DNA of 10,349 bases from JBLHKE01 sp047619485 (GCA_047619485.1 JBLHKE010000236.1:1-10349), one strand, 5' to 3'. Shown: positions 1 through 7,758, numbered from the stretch's first letter. A program made the numbers and translations. The notes: generated from the letters alone by a model not told the origin.

Positions 1-1272
1 CTTCCGGACGATGTTCAGGGCTGCGCGCTGATCGGTGGCTACTTTGGATCGGTGGTGGAACTGCACCGTTTCGAGGATGCCGGTTCCGGCTTCAAGACCA
101 CGCAGCTACCGAAGTTGATGAAGTCTTCAAACAACGCCTTCCGACCGGTCGATGTGAGCGTCGGTCCGGATGGTGCGATCTACCTGGCTGACTGGTACAA
201 CCCAGTCATCGGACACTATCAGGCGAGTTACGCCGACCCGAAACGTGACAAGTCGCACGGGCGTATCTGGCGGATCACGGCGAAGGGGCGCCCAACGGTG
301 AAGCAGCCTGAACTCACCGGCATGAGCCCCGCACAATTACTTGATCAACTCGGTTCACCTGAGCGCTGGACTCGTTATCAGGCGAAGCGATTACTTTTCT
401 ACCGCTCGGCGGAGGAAGTCCTCCGCGCGGCTGATGCTTGGGTCGAGACTGTGACCGACGACCGCCTCCTCCTCGAGGTAGCCGGAGTGTTCGAGGCCCA
501 CGATGCACCGCGCCTGGCACTGTTGAAGCGGCTTTTGAACTCGGCCGATCCACGCGTCCGAGCCTACGGTGCGCGTGTCGCCGGCAGGTGGGCGGGACGT
601 CTGCCCGGCGGTTTCGACCTGCTACGCAAGCAAGTGCGGGATCCGCATCCGCGGGTGCGTCTCGAATCGGTGGTAGCTGCAAGCTATGTGCCGAAGCCGG
701 AGGCGGTCGAGGTCGTCGTCGCTGCTTTGGCTCAACCTAGTGATCCGTTTCTCAACTACGCCATTCGTGCCAGTGCCCGAGCATTGCAAACCCACTGGGC
801 CCTGCCATTCACAGAGCAGAAACTAGCGATCGATGAGCCTGAGCAGATCGCTTACTTGAAAGAACTGCTGGGTGAAGTCCCCAAAGCGCCATCGCCCGGC
901 CAAGAACTCTACAGCGTTGCCTGCATGGCTTGTCACCAACCGGGAGGGAAGGGGTTGCCCGGTGTTTATCCGCCGCTCGTGGATGGCGAATGGTTGGTGG
1001 ACAAAGATCCATCGCGGCTGATTAGGATCGTCCTCCACGGCCTCACTGGTCCGATCACCGTTAAGGGGACGATTTATGGCGACCAGTCAGGCTCGGTGCC
1101 GATGCCGCCGATGGGTGGTTTGTCCGACCAGCAGATTGCCGACGTCCTCACCTACGTCCGGGCCGAGTTTGGATCGGGTGCTGGAGTGGTGTTACCGAAA
1201 CAAGTCGGGGCGGTCCGTGCCGCAAACCGTAATCGGGACAAGGCATGGACTGCTGAAGATCTTGGTGAATAG
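1..1272 (+). CDS. PVC-type haem-binding protein, C-terminal part (propeller end, HEAT-like repeats, cytochrome c); 5' truncated by window
   Basis: The frame is open from base 1, so the gene begins outside the window; the GTG at 52 is internal. The first ~85 visible residues resemble the last blades of a sorbosone/glucose-dehydrogenase-like beta-propeller (VGPDGAIYLADWYNP, then GRIWRIT). About 150 residues of helical, HEAT-like repeat follow (segments such as ADPRVRAYGARVAG and DPHPRVRLESVVAA). A C-terminal c-type cytochrome domain has the haem motif CMACH at 922-936 and a probable axial Met in PMPPMGG near 1099-1119. This order matches the large family annotated as 'putative membrane-bound dehydrogenase' or PVC-type haem-binding CxxCH protein, abundant in Verrucomicrobiota and Planctomycetota and presumed periplasmic. 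Its substrate is unknown; a role in sugar oxidation with electron transfer to the haem is inference. It converges with the transposase gene, with a 96-bp gap and no clear terminator. Confidence 0.9.
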   Translation, partial: LPDDVQGCALIGGYFGSVVELHRFEDAGSGFKTTQLPKLMKSSNNAFRPVDVSVGPDGAIYLADWYNPVIGHYQASYADPKRDKSHGRIWRITAKGRPTVKQPELTGMSPAQLLDQLGSPERWTRYQAKRLLFYRSAEEVLRAADAWVETVTDDRLLLEVAGVFEAHDAPRLALLKRLLNSADPRVRAYGARVAGRWAGRLPGGFDLLRKQVRDPHPRVRLESVVAASYVPKPEAVEVVVAALAQPSDPFLNYAIRASARALQTHWALPFTEQKLAIDEPEQIAYLKELLGEVPKAPSPGQELYSVACMACHQPGGKGLPGVYPPLVDGEWLVDKDPSRLIRIVLHGLTGPITVKGTIYGDQSGSVPMPPMGGLSDQQIADVLTYVRAEFGSGAGVVLPKQVGAVRAANRNRDKAWTAEDLGE

Positions 1273-1368
1273 GCGAGGGCCAAAGTTTCGGAATTTACCC
1301 TCGATAGGAATGCCGACCAGATACTGCGTGTCGAGCTAACCCGTAACGTTCTCCATCTTCACAACAAC

Positions 1369-2403
1369 CTACGACATTTGCTCTCTCCATTGACGTAACT
1401 CCTCCGACAACATTGCCGGTTTTGTGGTTCCGAACCGGCGGATTTGTTGGCTGGCATTCGCGGCCGACCTCAGGTTCAACTGCTCGGCGACCCAGCCCAT
1501 TGGCGTGCAGCACCGCCGGTGGATCACCCAGCCGATTGCGGCGCGGCGCACGTCGCCTCGGGGCAACTTCTTCAACTCACCCTTGCCGAGCTCAAAGTAC
1601 TTCTCGGCCTTGCGCAAGATTTCTGTGGCATCAACGATTCCCGCGTCTCGCCCGAGCGCACTGCTGCGGTAGGTGCGCTTCTTCATCTTTGGGATCAACT
1701 TCTTGAGCCGCTCATGGAACTCCTGCCCGCCCCAGTACCAGCCGCGGCGCAGGGTGCTCTGTAAACTCGACCCCTCTATTTCGCCAAGGCCGCACCGGTC
1801 GGTCTTCTCCTCGACCGCACGCGCCTCGAGCCGCGCGATCATCTTGCGTCGCCCGACGACGCTGTCTTTGAAACCGAACAAATCCAAGCCGTAGCCGACG
1901 TCTATCCAAGCATCCCGCTTCGAGGGCGCGATTGCGTAGGCGCTCGCCAAGCTGCTCCACGGGTAAGAAATTAGGCCAGGTTCGTCACCGGTCGCGACCA
2001 GCCGCGCCCTCACCGGGTTTAGGTGGATATAGTCAATCAGTGTCGCGAGGTAGTCAGGTTCGCCAGGGCGCCCTTCACCATCAACGAGGATAGACTTATA
2101 GCGATCACCGTAGAGGGCCCCCGACTGGTCATGGCGCGTCTTGAAGCGCCGGGTGTAGGTGTTCTGGAACCACTTCATCCCTTCGACTAGATTCCCCGCA
2201 GGGGTGCGAACAGCGAGATGGTAATGATTGTCCATCAGAACCCAGGCATACACTTCCCACGCGGACTTCTCGCAGGCCTCAGCAAATGTCTCCACGAAGC
2301 AGCTACGATCTGAGTCATCCAAGACGATCGGCCCGCTGCGATTCCCACGCGCCATGACGTGGTAGATCGCTCCGGGGTATTGGATTCTAGGTTGGCGGGG
2401 CAT
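1369..2403 (-). CDS. REP-associated tyrosine transposase (RAYT, Y1/HUH family) with long C-terminal extension
   Basis: A 344-residue single-strand DNA transposase-like protein of the Y1 (HUH) family. Numbered from the chosen ATG, it opens with the family signature PRQPRIQYPGAIYHVMARGN, then has the metal-binding HUH motif in MDNHYHLAV (near residues 68-76) and the candidate catalytic tyrosine in DYIHLNPVRARLV. RAYTs are domesticated relatives of the IS200/IS605 transposases that act on palindromic REP sequences in the same genome. The last ~150 residues go beyond the catalytic domain and end in a helix-turn-helix-like stretch (MGWVAEQLNLRSAANASQQI), a pattern known in verrucomicrobial RAYTs and probably DNA-binding. 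An in-frame TTG lies 33 bases upstream, but the ATG fits the family start better. No strong Shine-Dalgarno sequence is seen. The stop is TAG. The repeats just upstream are the likely substrates. The gene looks intact. Confidence 0.92.
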   Translation of the reverse strand: MPRQPRIQYPGAIYHVMARGNRSGPIVLDDSDRSCFVETFAEACEKSAWEVYAWVLMDNHYHLAVRTPAGNLVEGMKWFQNTYTRRFKTRHDQSGALYGDRYKSILVDGEGRPGEPDYLATLIDYIHLNPVRARLVATGDEPGLISYPWSSLASAYAIAPSKRDAWIDVGYGLDLFGFKDSVVGRRKMIARLEARAVEEKTDRCGLGEIEGSSLQSTLRRGWYWGGQEFHERLKKLIPKMKKRTYRSSALGRDAGIVDATEILRKAEKYFELGKGELKKLPRGDVRRAAIGWVIHRRCCTPMGWVAEQLNLRSAANASQQIRRFGTTKPAMLSEELRQWREQMS

Positions 2404-2432
2404 TTTGCAAAATGTCGTCTGGGGACATTTTG
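2401..2432. repeat. Nested palindromes over the transposase start codon
   Basis: CATTTTGCAAAATG at 2401-2414 is a perfect 14-bp palindrome whose left three bases are the complement of the transposase ATG. Overlapping it, CAAAATGTC (2408-2416) and GACATTTTG (2424-2432) form a perfect 9-bp inverted repeat with a 7-base loop. In the transposase mRNA the stem-loop would lie directly upstream of the start codon and could limit translation, and the palindrome could be an operator. The symmetry is seen directly; the regulatory role is inference. Confidence 0.6.
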
Positions 2433-2454
2433 TCAATATTTGTTGACTGACCCC
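2430..2454. repeat. REP-like direct repeat, copy 1 (transposase-proximal)
   Basis: A 25-base unit that matches the second copy at 2496-2520 in 24 of 25 positions (T for A at 2439). It contains the dyad GTCAATATTTGTTGAC (2432-2447) followed by TGACCCC-type sequence. Read on the minus strand it begins GGGGTCAGTCAACAA, so a G-rich head is followed by an imperfect hairpin. Short palindromic repeats with a G-rich head next to a RAYT gene are typical REP elements. The link to this transposase is inferred from position. Confidence 0.65.
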
Positions 2455-2495
2455 TTTTTTGTTCTAGCAATGGAAATGAAGCGAGACATAGAGGA

Positions 2496-2520
2496 TTGTC
2501 AATAATTGTTGACTGACCCC
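2496..2520. repeat. REP-like direct repeat, copy 2
   Basis: The second copy lies in the same orientation 66 bp from the first. Its dyad GTCAATAATTGTTGAC (2498-2513) pairs along its whole 16 bases apart from one T:G wobble, so it is the more symmetrical copy. It ends in GACCCC and directly borders the apparently truncated reading frame at 2521-2683, which suggests it marks an insertion or deletion joint. Confidence 0.65.
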
Positions 2521-2683
2521 ATTTCTTGACTTGGCGTTCAAGGTTGACGATGGAACGCTTGCGCGCCTCCATGTCGATCGGGGCTGACTTCGTGTTCTAC
2601 TGAGCGATGAGCGAACTGGTGAAGCTCGAGAATAGGACGCCGAGCGCGAGAACGATAGAGGACGTTTGAGGCATTATTTTCAT
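2521..2683 (-). pseudogene. Remnant of a secreted-protein gene: signal peptide, then in-frame TAG, then cut by REP-like repeat
   Basis: On the minus strand, ATG at 2683 starts a 28-codon frame, MKIMPQTSSIVLALGVLFSS then FTSSLIAQ, ending in TAG at 2597-2599. It is a textbook Sec signal peptide: a Lys, a hydrophobic core, and cleavage after LIA. After the TAG the same frame stays open for 69 codons (to TAG at 2387-2389). It first gives a charged helical stretch containing MEARKRSIVNLERQVKKW and then runs through both REP-like repeats. The simplest reading is a secreted protein gene broken by a nonsense mutation and cut short by repeat DNA. A TATAAC-like -10 box (complement at 2696-2701) lies 12 bases upstream of the ATG but has no clear -35. 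Alternatively it is a real 28-residue peptide, which is less likely. The parent family is not identified. Confidence 0.45.
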
Positions 2684-2751
2684 CAGATTAGGGTGGTTAT
2701 ACTAAAAAGGTAACTGCTTGTATAGAAGTGGCGAGCGGAATTGAGCTGGGA

Positions 2752-3237
2752 TCAGCGCGAATACCCCGCTTTTTCGCGTAGCCGATTCATCCAATTCCTG
2801 GTGTTGGACTTATCGAGGGCAAGGGCTGCTGCCGCGTCGCGATAGCCGACGGTGACGAGGACAATGGGCTCGCTCATCTCCTCGGTTTTGAGCAGCTCAA
2901 CAAGGAACGGGTTCTGCCCTGAGAACTCCGCTGATCCTCCCATCAACGTCTCGCGAAATGGGGGACTGCTGCTTTTTCGAGACCACTGGGCGACCGTCCG
3001 GTTGAGAGTCACTATCAGGCGATCGGTGTCGTAGGCAGTGATCGCGACGGCCCGTTGCCCGCGACCGATGTCGGTAGCCACCTTCACGCCACCACCGGGC
3101 ATCGAAATGGTATGGACGGTCGCATAGGCTGGGGCGATCCCCGGCGCCTGCAATCGGCCAATCACTGGGCCAGTCTGAGTCGAAGCGCAGCTGCTCAGGG
3201 CGAGCAGTAGGGCGCAACCAATAGCTGAGATCTTCAT
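2752..3237 (-). CDS. Unrecognised secreted lipoprotein
   Basis: A 161-residue protein starting MKISAIGCALLLALSSCAST, with a type II (lipoprotein) signal peptide. The probable lipobox is LSSC, placing the acylated Cys at residue 17. The mature part has a Gly-rich segment (SMPGGGVKVATDIGRGQ), a beta-rich middle (RAVAITAYDTDRLIVTLN) and a helical C-terminus. I do not recognise a family and assign no function. It is the second gene of a two-gene minus-strand unit: the DUF4136-type gene ends 8 bp upstream, and an AGGA ribosome-binding site overlaps that stop codon. Co-transcription and a shared envelope location are therefore likely. Confidence 0.75.
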   Translation of the reverse strand: MKISAIGCALLLALSSCASTQTGPVIGRLQAPGIAPAYATVHTISMPGGGVKVATDIGRGQRAVAITAYDTDRLIVTLNRTVAQWSRKSSSPPFRETLMGGSAEFSGQNPFLVELLKTEEMSEPIVLVTVGYRDAAAALALDKSNTRNWMNRLREKAGYSR

Positions 3238-3243
3238 TGATTG

Positions 3244-3247
3244 TCCT
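3244..3247 (-). promoter_or_regulatory. Ribosome-binding site AGGA for the downstream lipoprotein gene
   Basis: On the minus strand the sequence reads TAGGACAATCAATG: the AGGA lies 6 bases before the ATG at 3237 and overlaps the TAG stop of the upstream DUF4136-type gene. This supports both the chosen start and translation of the two genes from one transcript. Confidence 0.6.
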
Positions 3248-3794
3248 ATTTGAAGAATGGTGCCATCGCTTCGGCGACGGCCGAGGCGATCCGCTGCTCG
3301 CGCGCCTCCTCTGAAATTCCTTCGATCACGCTGCGTTTTGCGAAGTTGCGGAACACTAGCTCGTTGCTGCGCGCGTCGAGGATGTCGATCACGATGGCGC
3401 CGGCCTCGAACGCGTCTGGCGACTTGTTCTCGATGGTGCCGCGCTCGTGCGCCCTCTCCAAAATGGCTTCGGCATCGCGTCCGTAGCCGAAGTGGTCAGG
3501 GTTCATCGTTGTCGCTGAAGTATCTTGGCGGATCAGCATGTAGGCGATGATGACATCGGCACCCGCGTCGCCGACGGTCATCCCGCGCTTGCTGAACTCG
3601 GAGGTGATCGCGTCTTGGACTATCTTGTTGACGGCGGGGGTATCTTCTAAGCCCTGCGGGGTCGTCGTCGAGGTGGTTTTGACGAAGCGTGCAGACTGGA
3701 AGCCCTTCGAGTTGCCCTTGGGCTTGTCGATACTGGAACAACTGCAGGCGAATGCTGCGAGAATGGAGGCGAAGAGAAGTTGGGTGATTTTCAT
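3246..3794 (-). CDS. DUF4136-type lipoprotein
   Basis: A 182-residue protein with a lipoprotein signal peptide (MKITQLLFASILAAFACSCS; the acylated Cys is probably residue 17 or 19). The mature part follows the DUF4136 pattern. An alpha helix ending in TSEFSKRGM is followed by the core strand GADVIIAYML, then a variable segment around GYGRDAEAI. Next is a second strand, GAIVIDILDARSNELVFRNFAKR, and a C-terminal helix ending in AVAEAMAPFFK, as in proteins whose members end in 'I...A...ML..FP'. DUF4136 proteins are small envelope lipoproteins of unknown function. The gene is first in the minus-strand unit and is divergent from the sensor kinase at 4000. No strong Shine-Dalgarno sequence precedes the ATG. 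The family call rests on pattern recognition and could be tested by a profile search. Confidence 0.75.
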   Translation of the reverse strand: MKITQLLFASILAAFACSCSSIDKPKGNSKGFQSARFVKTTSTTTPQGLEDTPAVNKIVQDAITSEFSKRGMTVGDAGADVIIAYMLIRQDTSATTMNPDHFGYGRDAEAILERAHERGTIENKSPDAFEAGAIVIDILDARSNELVFRNFAKRSVIEGISEEAREQRIASAVAEAMAPFFK

Positions 3795-3949
3795 AGGATC
3801 AGGTGATGTGGTAATAGGTTGCAGTCTCGAGGCTGGGATCTGTAGTGGGCGCGGCCGAGTCGTTCAAGAACAAATTAAGCCGGGACTCCCCAATCGGTGA
3901 GCTTTACGCCAATTTTGTTCGCCGAGGTTTTGACCGGAGCCGCGAGGTG

Positions 3950-3963
3950 ATCGAATGTTCGAT
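3950..3963. promoter_or_regulatory. Perfect dyad ATCGAA-TG-TTCGAT in the divergent intergenic region
   Basis: The 205-bp gap between the divergent lipoprotein operon and the sensor kinase holds a perfect 6-bp inverted repeat with a 2-base centre, 37 bases before the kinase TTG start. A TTGACC hexamer at 3930-3935 lies just upstream and could be a -35 box, but no good -10 box follows at normal spacing. The position suits an operator, possibly for the NarL-type regulator encoded here. That is inference from symmetry and position only. Confidence 0.3.
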
Positions 3964-3999
3964 TTATTTCGAGAAGCGCTCTAGTATCCCTGCACGATA

Positions 4000-6900
4000 T
4001 TGAAACTGCCCCCTGACAGAGTGCCAAATCGGCTCAAGCGAAGCGCCTGCAAGTTGCTGTTGGCGTTCGTCGCTGGGATCACTCTGATCCCGGAAGTCGC
4101 TCGAGCAGAGGAACCGCCTCCGCTGCGCGTCCGGCGCATGTTCCTGGAAGCCGGTCTCTCCCATCCGTGGGTTCATTGCATCCACCAGGACCGGAATGGG
4201 TTCATGTGGTTTGGCACGATGGATGGCTTGAATCGCTATGATGGGAACGAGTTCCGCGTGTTCCGTCCGCAGCGGCTTGAAGGGGAACCCGACCACTTTA
4301 GCGTGCGCACGATCCATGAGGATGATCAGGGCATGCTTTGGGTAGGCGGGATAAACAACGGCTTTTCCCTCTTCGATCCCTCGGTTGGCAAGTTCAGTGA
4401 GCGTTATCGCTTTGACGCAGCGAAACCGAATTGGTTGGCGAGCCAATCTGTCATCAGTATTCAGGGCGCAGCCGATCGTAAACTGTGGCTTGGAACAGAT
4501 TGGGGTGGACTGCATCGTTTCGATCCGAAGACGAAGGCCTTGGAGCACTTTCCTCTGCGAGACCCGAGTCCCCAAAACACCCTTCAGGGGACCGTCCAGG
4601 CGATCTACTATGAAGCATCTTCTCCTAGCGAGGTGTGGCTAGGAACCGCAACGATGGGGTTGATCCGATTGGACCTCGCGACTGGTGAGATCCGCCGCTT
4701 CATCGATGATCCGCCGGCAGGGAACCTCATTGCCGCGCCGAGGGCTGTCACTTCGATTGCTGTAGATTCCCCCGGAGTGCTCCTGCTAACTGCTTCGACG
4801 GGTCTCTATCTCTTCGACTGCGAGAGCGGAAAATTTTTAAACCACTTCCCATACCTAGATGAGGACGGCAAGAACAGGGGGCTGTCGTCAATTCTCAAAA
4901 CCCGCGATGGCAGCTGGTGGGTGTCGAGCGGTACCGCGGGCGTTGGAAGGTTTACGTCGGTGAGTGGGGAGTGGGAGTTCCAAATCCATCGGTACGATGC
5001 TTCAGATCCACAGAGCCTGAGCCACAACAGGGTTAGGTCGCTCTATCAGGATCGGGGTGGCATGATCTGGGCCGCGATGTCGATCACAGGCCTGTGCCTG
5101 TTTGATCCCCAAGGTGGGTGGATTCGAGAGCATCAGTTCGAGGACGGGCGCTCCGGTCATTCTGATCCGTTTGTCTTGTGGGCGATGCTCCCAGATGAAG
5201 CCGAGCGGCAGGCCGTCTGGCTGGGAACAAGTGATGGACTGGTTCGGTGGAATCGTAGCAGCGGTGGAGTAGAGCGGTTTTTCGATCATCAGATTCCTAT
5301 TCCCGGTCGGAAAAACTATGGGGTATTGAGTTTGAGCCGCCGTGCCAAAGGTGGGATTTGGATCGGATCGAACCACGGACTGTTGCTGTTTGACCCAGAT
5401 TTAAAGGAGGTCGTCCGCGTTGAGGGGCAAGCTGATGGGAAAAAGGGTCTTGCCGGGGAGCGGGTTTACTCGCTCCACGAAGACCGTGATGGTATCCTGT
5501 GGGCTGGGAGAGACCGAGGGGTTCGACGATTCAATCCGGAGACAAATGAGATCACCGCCTACTACCATGACCCGGCGAATCTCGATTCCATCGGGGCAAT
5601 GCGGGTGACCAAGATCCATGAAGACCGCGCCGGCAATCTCTGGTTCGGGCATCATGCGAATGGGATCTCAATGCTTTCGAAGGAGACTGGCAAGTTTGTT
5701 CGCATTGTGAGCAATCCGTATGCCCCGGGTTCACTGAGCGGTCTGATCATCCGTTCCTTCTACGAAGATTCGGACGGAGGAATTCTCTGGGCCGGGACGA
5801 ATCGTGGTCTGATGCGTATCGAAATTGAATCGGGCGTGGTTACAGAGATCGCGGTGAGTAGTCTGTCAGCTGACGTGTTTGGCATCGAACAGGATCAGAC
5901 CGGAGATCTGTGGCTTAGAACCCGCAATGGGATTGTGCGGATGCTCCATCGGCACAGCGCCGAACCGAAATTTCAGGACACCACGGGCGCCGTCGGATTG
6001 AAGCTTGGCGGGTTTGCAGGAGTGCACTGCAGTTTGGCGTCCGGGGAGATCTTGTTCCCAGCGCCGACTGGCATCTTGGAGGTGCACCCCGACCGCTTCA
6101 GGCTCATAGATCCGCCACAGGTGGTGCTCACCGACTTTCAATTGCTGAATCAGCCAGCAGAGTTCGAGGGCGAGAAGCTGACGAACAAGATTGTGCTCAA
6201 GGACGCACAGAACAAGGTGATGAAATTCAAGTTCACTGCTTTGGATTACGCCGCGCCCGAACACAACCGCTTCGCCTATCGGCTCGAAGGGTTCGAGCGC
6301 GAATGGCAGTACGACGTGGCAGACAATAGCGCCACCTACACAACTCTAAAACCCGGCGAGTATGTGTTTCACGTTAAAGCAGCCAATAGCCAGGGCGTCT
6401 GGAATGAAACGGGAACCTCGATTGCCCTCACCGTCCTGCCGCCTTGGTGGGAGACCTCTTGGTTCCGGATCCTGGCAATCGCCACATTCCTCGGGGGATG
6501 GCTGACCATCATCCGAGTGCGCACGCGCAGTGCCCGCCAGCGAACTGCCAAATTGGAGGTGGAAGCTGTGGAACGTGAAACGCTAAACCGCAAACTCCGG
6601 ATCAGCGAGCAACGGTTCCGGAGTTTCCTCACAAATAGTAGCGAGCAGGTGTGGTGCATCGAATTCGACGAGCCGATCCCTCTCGATCTGTCCGAAACGG
6701 AGCAGGCCGAGTGGGTTCTCGACAATGCCTACTTCGCAGAAGCGAACGAAATGCTTGCTGCTGCCTATGGGGCTTCCGTCGAAGAGCTCTTGACCTGGCG
6801 CTTTGAGAAAGTGATTCCGCGATCCTTGCCGACGACGATCCCGTTGTTGGAGGAAGTCGCGCGCGCCGGTTTCCGGTTGGTAGACTTTGAGACCGACGAG

Positions 6901-7758
6901 GTTGCGAAAGACGGTTCGGCGAGAGTCATGCTGAACAATCTCATCGGCACGATACGCGACGGGAAAGTGATCCGGGTCTGGGGCACCACTCGGGATATCA
7001 CTGATCAGCGCCGGGCGGAACAGGGAATCCTTGAGAAAAATGAAGCGCTAGAAACTGAGGTCGAGAAGCGCACGGAGGCGCAGGACAAGTTACGTGATCT
7101 CGCCTCGCGCCTGATCCATACGCAAGAACACGAGCGCCGCCACGTCGCACGGGAATTGCACGATGATCTCACCCAGCGCCTGGCCGCGATGGTCATGGAT
7201 GCGCAGATTGCCGAACGCGATATCGAGAACTCGCCGCAGCGTGCGCGAGAAAAGTTGCAGGAGATCCAGCAGGAACTCACCGAGATGGCTACTTCAACCC
7301 AGGAGCTCAGCCGGCAACTCCACCCAAAAATTCTCGAAGAATTGGGATTGGCAAGGGCCGCGAGTGCCGAGTGCCGACGATTCGGCAAACGGGTCGAAGT
7401 GCAGGTTGAAACGCAGATCGATGGGGAGGCGAGTGAAGGTCTCAGCGCAGAGGAATCTCTCTGCCTGTATCGGATTCTCCAAGAGGGACTTGGCAACATT
7501 GCCAAGCATGCGAAACCCGATATCGTCGAGGTCGCGTTGACGAGATCAGATGACGGGATCATCCTGTCGATCGAAGATGACGGTGTCGGCTTCGATCTGG
7601 ATTCAACGCGCCATGGCGGATCCCTCGGGATGGTAAGCATGTCGGAGCGGGCACGGCTGTGTGGTGCCACCTTCGATATTCAATCCCAGTCTGGCAAAGG
7701 AACGAAAATTACTGTTTCATTGCCTATGAAGAACAAAAATGGCGGAGAAGAAAATTAA
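4000..7758 (+). CDS. Two-component sensor histidine kinase: double propeller, Y_Y_Y, TM, PAS, HisKA_3, HATPase
   Basis: A membrane histidine kinase of up to 1252 residues. An N-terminal signal sequence (CKLLLAFVAGITLIPEVARA) leads to about 14 Reg_prop repeats, residues ~59-700, each with a W-x-G...G-L-x-x-F/W-D signature (WFGTMDGLNRYD, WLGTSDGLVRWN, WAGTNRGLMRIE). They probably form two seven-bladed propellers in the periplasm. A Y_Y_Y domain (~735-812) and one membrane helix (~821-841) follow. The cytoplasmic part has a linker helix, a PAS domain (~868-1010, ending GTTRDITDQRRAEQ), a coiled coil, an H-box ERRHVARELHDDLTQRL with phospho-accepting His1054, an ATPase N-box with Asn1166 and a DGVGF G-box at 1194-1198. 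All catalytic residues appear intact. Propeller/Y_Y_Y kinases often sense polysaccharides. An in-frame TAG at 3982 limits the start to TTG 4000 or GTG 4021; neither has a good ribosome-binding site. The 3' end overlaps the response regulator by 20 bp. Confidence 0.93.
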   Translation: MKLPPDRVPNRLKRSACKLLLAFVAGITLIPEVARAEEPPPLRVRRMFLEAGLSHPWVHCIHQDRNGFMWFGTMDGLNRYDGNEFRVFRPQRLEGEPDHFSVRTIHEDDQGMLWVGGINNGFSLFDPSVGKFSERYRFDAAKPNWLASQSVISIQGAADRKLWLGTDWGGLHRFDPKTKALEHFPLRDPSPQNTLQGTVQAIYYEASSPSEVWLGTATMGLIRLDLATGEIRRFIDDPPAGNLIAAPRAVTSIAVDSPGVLLLTASTGLYLFDCESGKFLNHFPYLDEDGKNRGLSSILKTRDGSWWVSSGTAGVGRFTSVSGEWEFQIHRYDASDPQSLSHNRVRSLYQDRGGMIWAAMSITGLCLFDPQGGWIREHQFEDGRSGHSDPFVLWAMLPDEAERQAVWLGTSDGLVRWNRSSGGVERFFDHQIPIPGRKNYGVLSLSRRAKGGIWIGSNHGLLLFDPDLKEVVRVEGQADGKKGLAGERVYSLHEDRDGILWAGRDRGVRRFNPETNEITAYYHDPANLDSIGAMRVTKIHEDRAGNLWFGHHANGISMLSKETGKFVRIVSNPYAPGSLSGLIIRSFYEDSDGGILWAGTNRGLMRIEIESGVVTEIAVSSLSADVFGIEQDQTGDLWLRTRNGIVRMLHRHSAEPKFQDTTGAVGLKLGGFAGVHCSLASGEILFPAPTGILEVHPDRFRLIDPPQVVLTDFQLLNQPAEFEGEKLTNKIVLKDAQNKVMKFKFTALDYAAPEHNRFAYRLEGFEREWQYDVADNSATYTTLKPGEYVFHVKAANSQGVWNETGTSIALTVLPPWWETSWFRILAIATFLGGWLTIIRVRTRSARQRTAKLEVEAVERETLNRKLRISEQRFRSFLTNSSEQVWCIEFDEPIPLDLSETEQAEWVLDNAYFAEANEMLAAAYGASVEELLTWRFEKVIPRSLPTTIPLLEEVARAGFRLVDFETDEVAKDGSARVMLNNLIGTIRDGKVIRVWGTTRDITDQRRAEQGILEKNEALETEVEKRTEAQDKLRDLASRLIHTQEHERRHVARELHDDLTQRLAAMVMDAQIAERDIENSPQRAREKLQEIQQELTEMATSTQELSRQLHPKILEELGLARAASAECRRFGKRVEVQVETQIDGEASEGLSAEESLCLYRILQEGLGNIAKHAKPDIVEVALTRSDDGIILSIEDDGVGFDLDSTRHGGSLGMVSMSERARLCGATFDIQSQSGKGTKITVSLPMKNKNGGEEN

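Noticed and set aside
1274..1303. Inverted repeat CGAGGG/CCCTCG in the convergent gap as a terminator
   Set aside because: The stem is only 6 bp with an 18-base loop and no T-run follows; too weak to call.
2404..2436. N-terminal extension of the transposase from a TTG at 2436
   Set aside because: The extra 11 residues (MTKCPQTTFCK) come from the repeat and stem-loop DNA, and family members start near the MPRQPRIQYPG segment.
3964..4575. 203-codon open frame on the minus strand overlapping the kinase start
   Set aside because: It is antisense to the signal peptide and first propeller blades, with no recognisable protein features.
7005..7670. 221-codon open frame on the minus strand
   Set aside because: It lies wholly opposite the kinase catalytic domains, is Ser/Arg-rich low-complexity sequence and matches no family; it is a shadow of the real gene.
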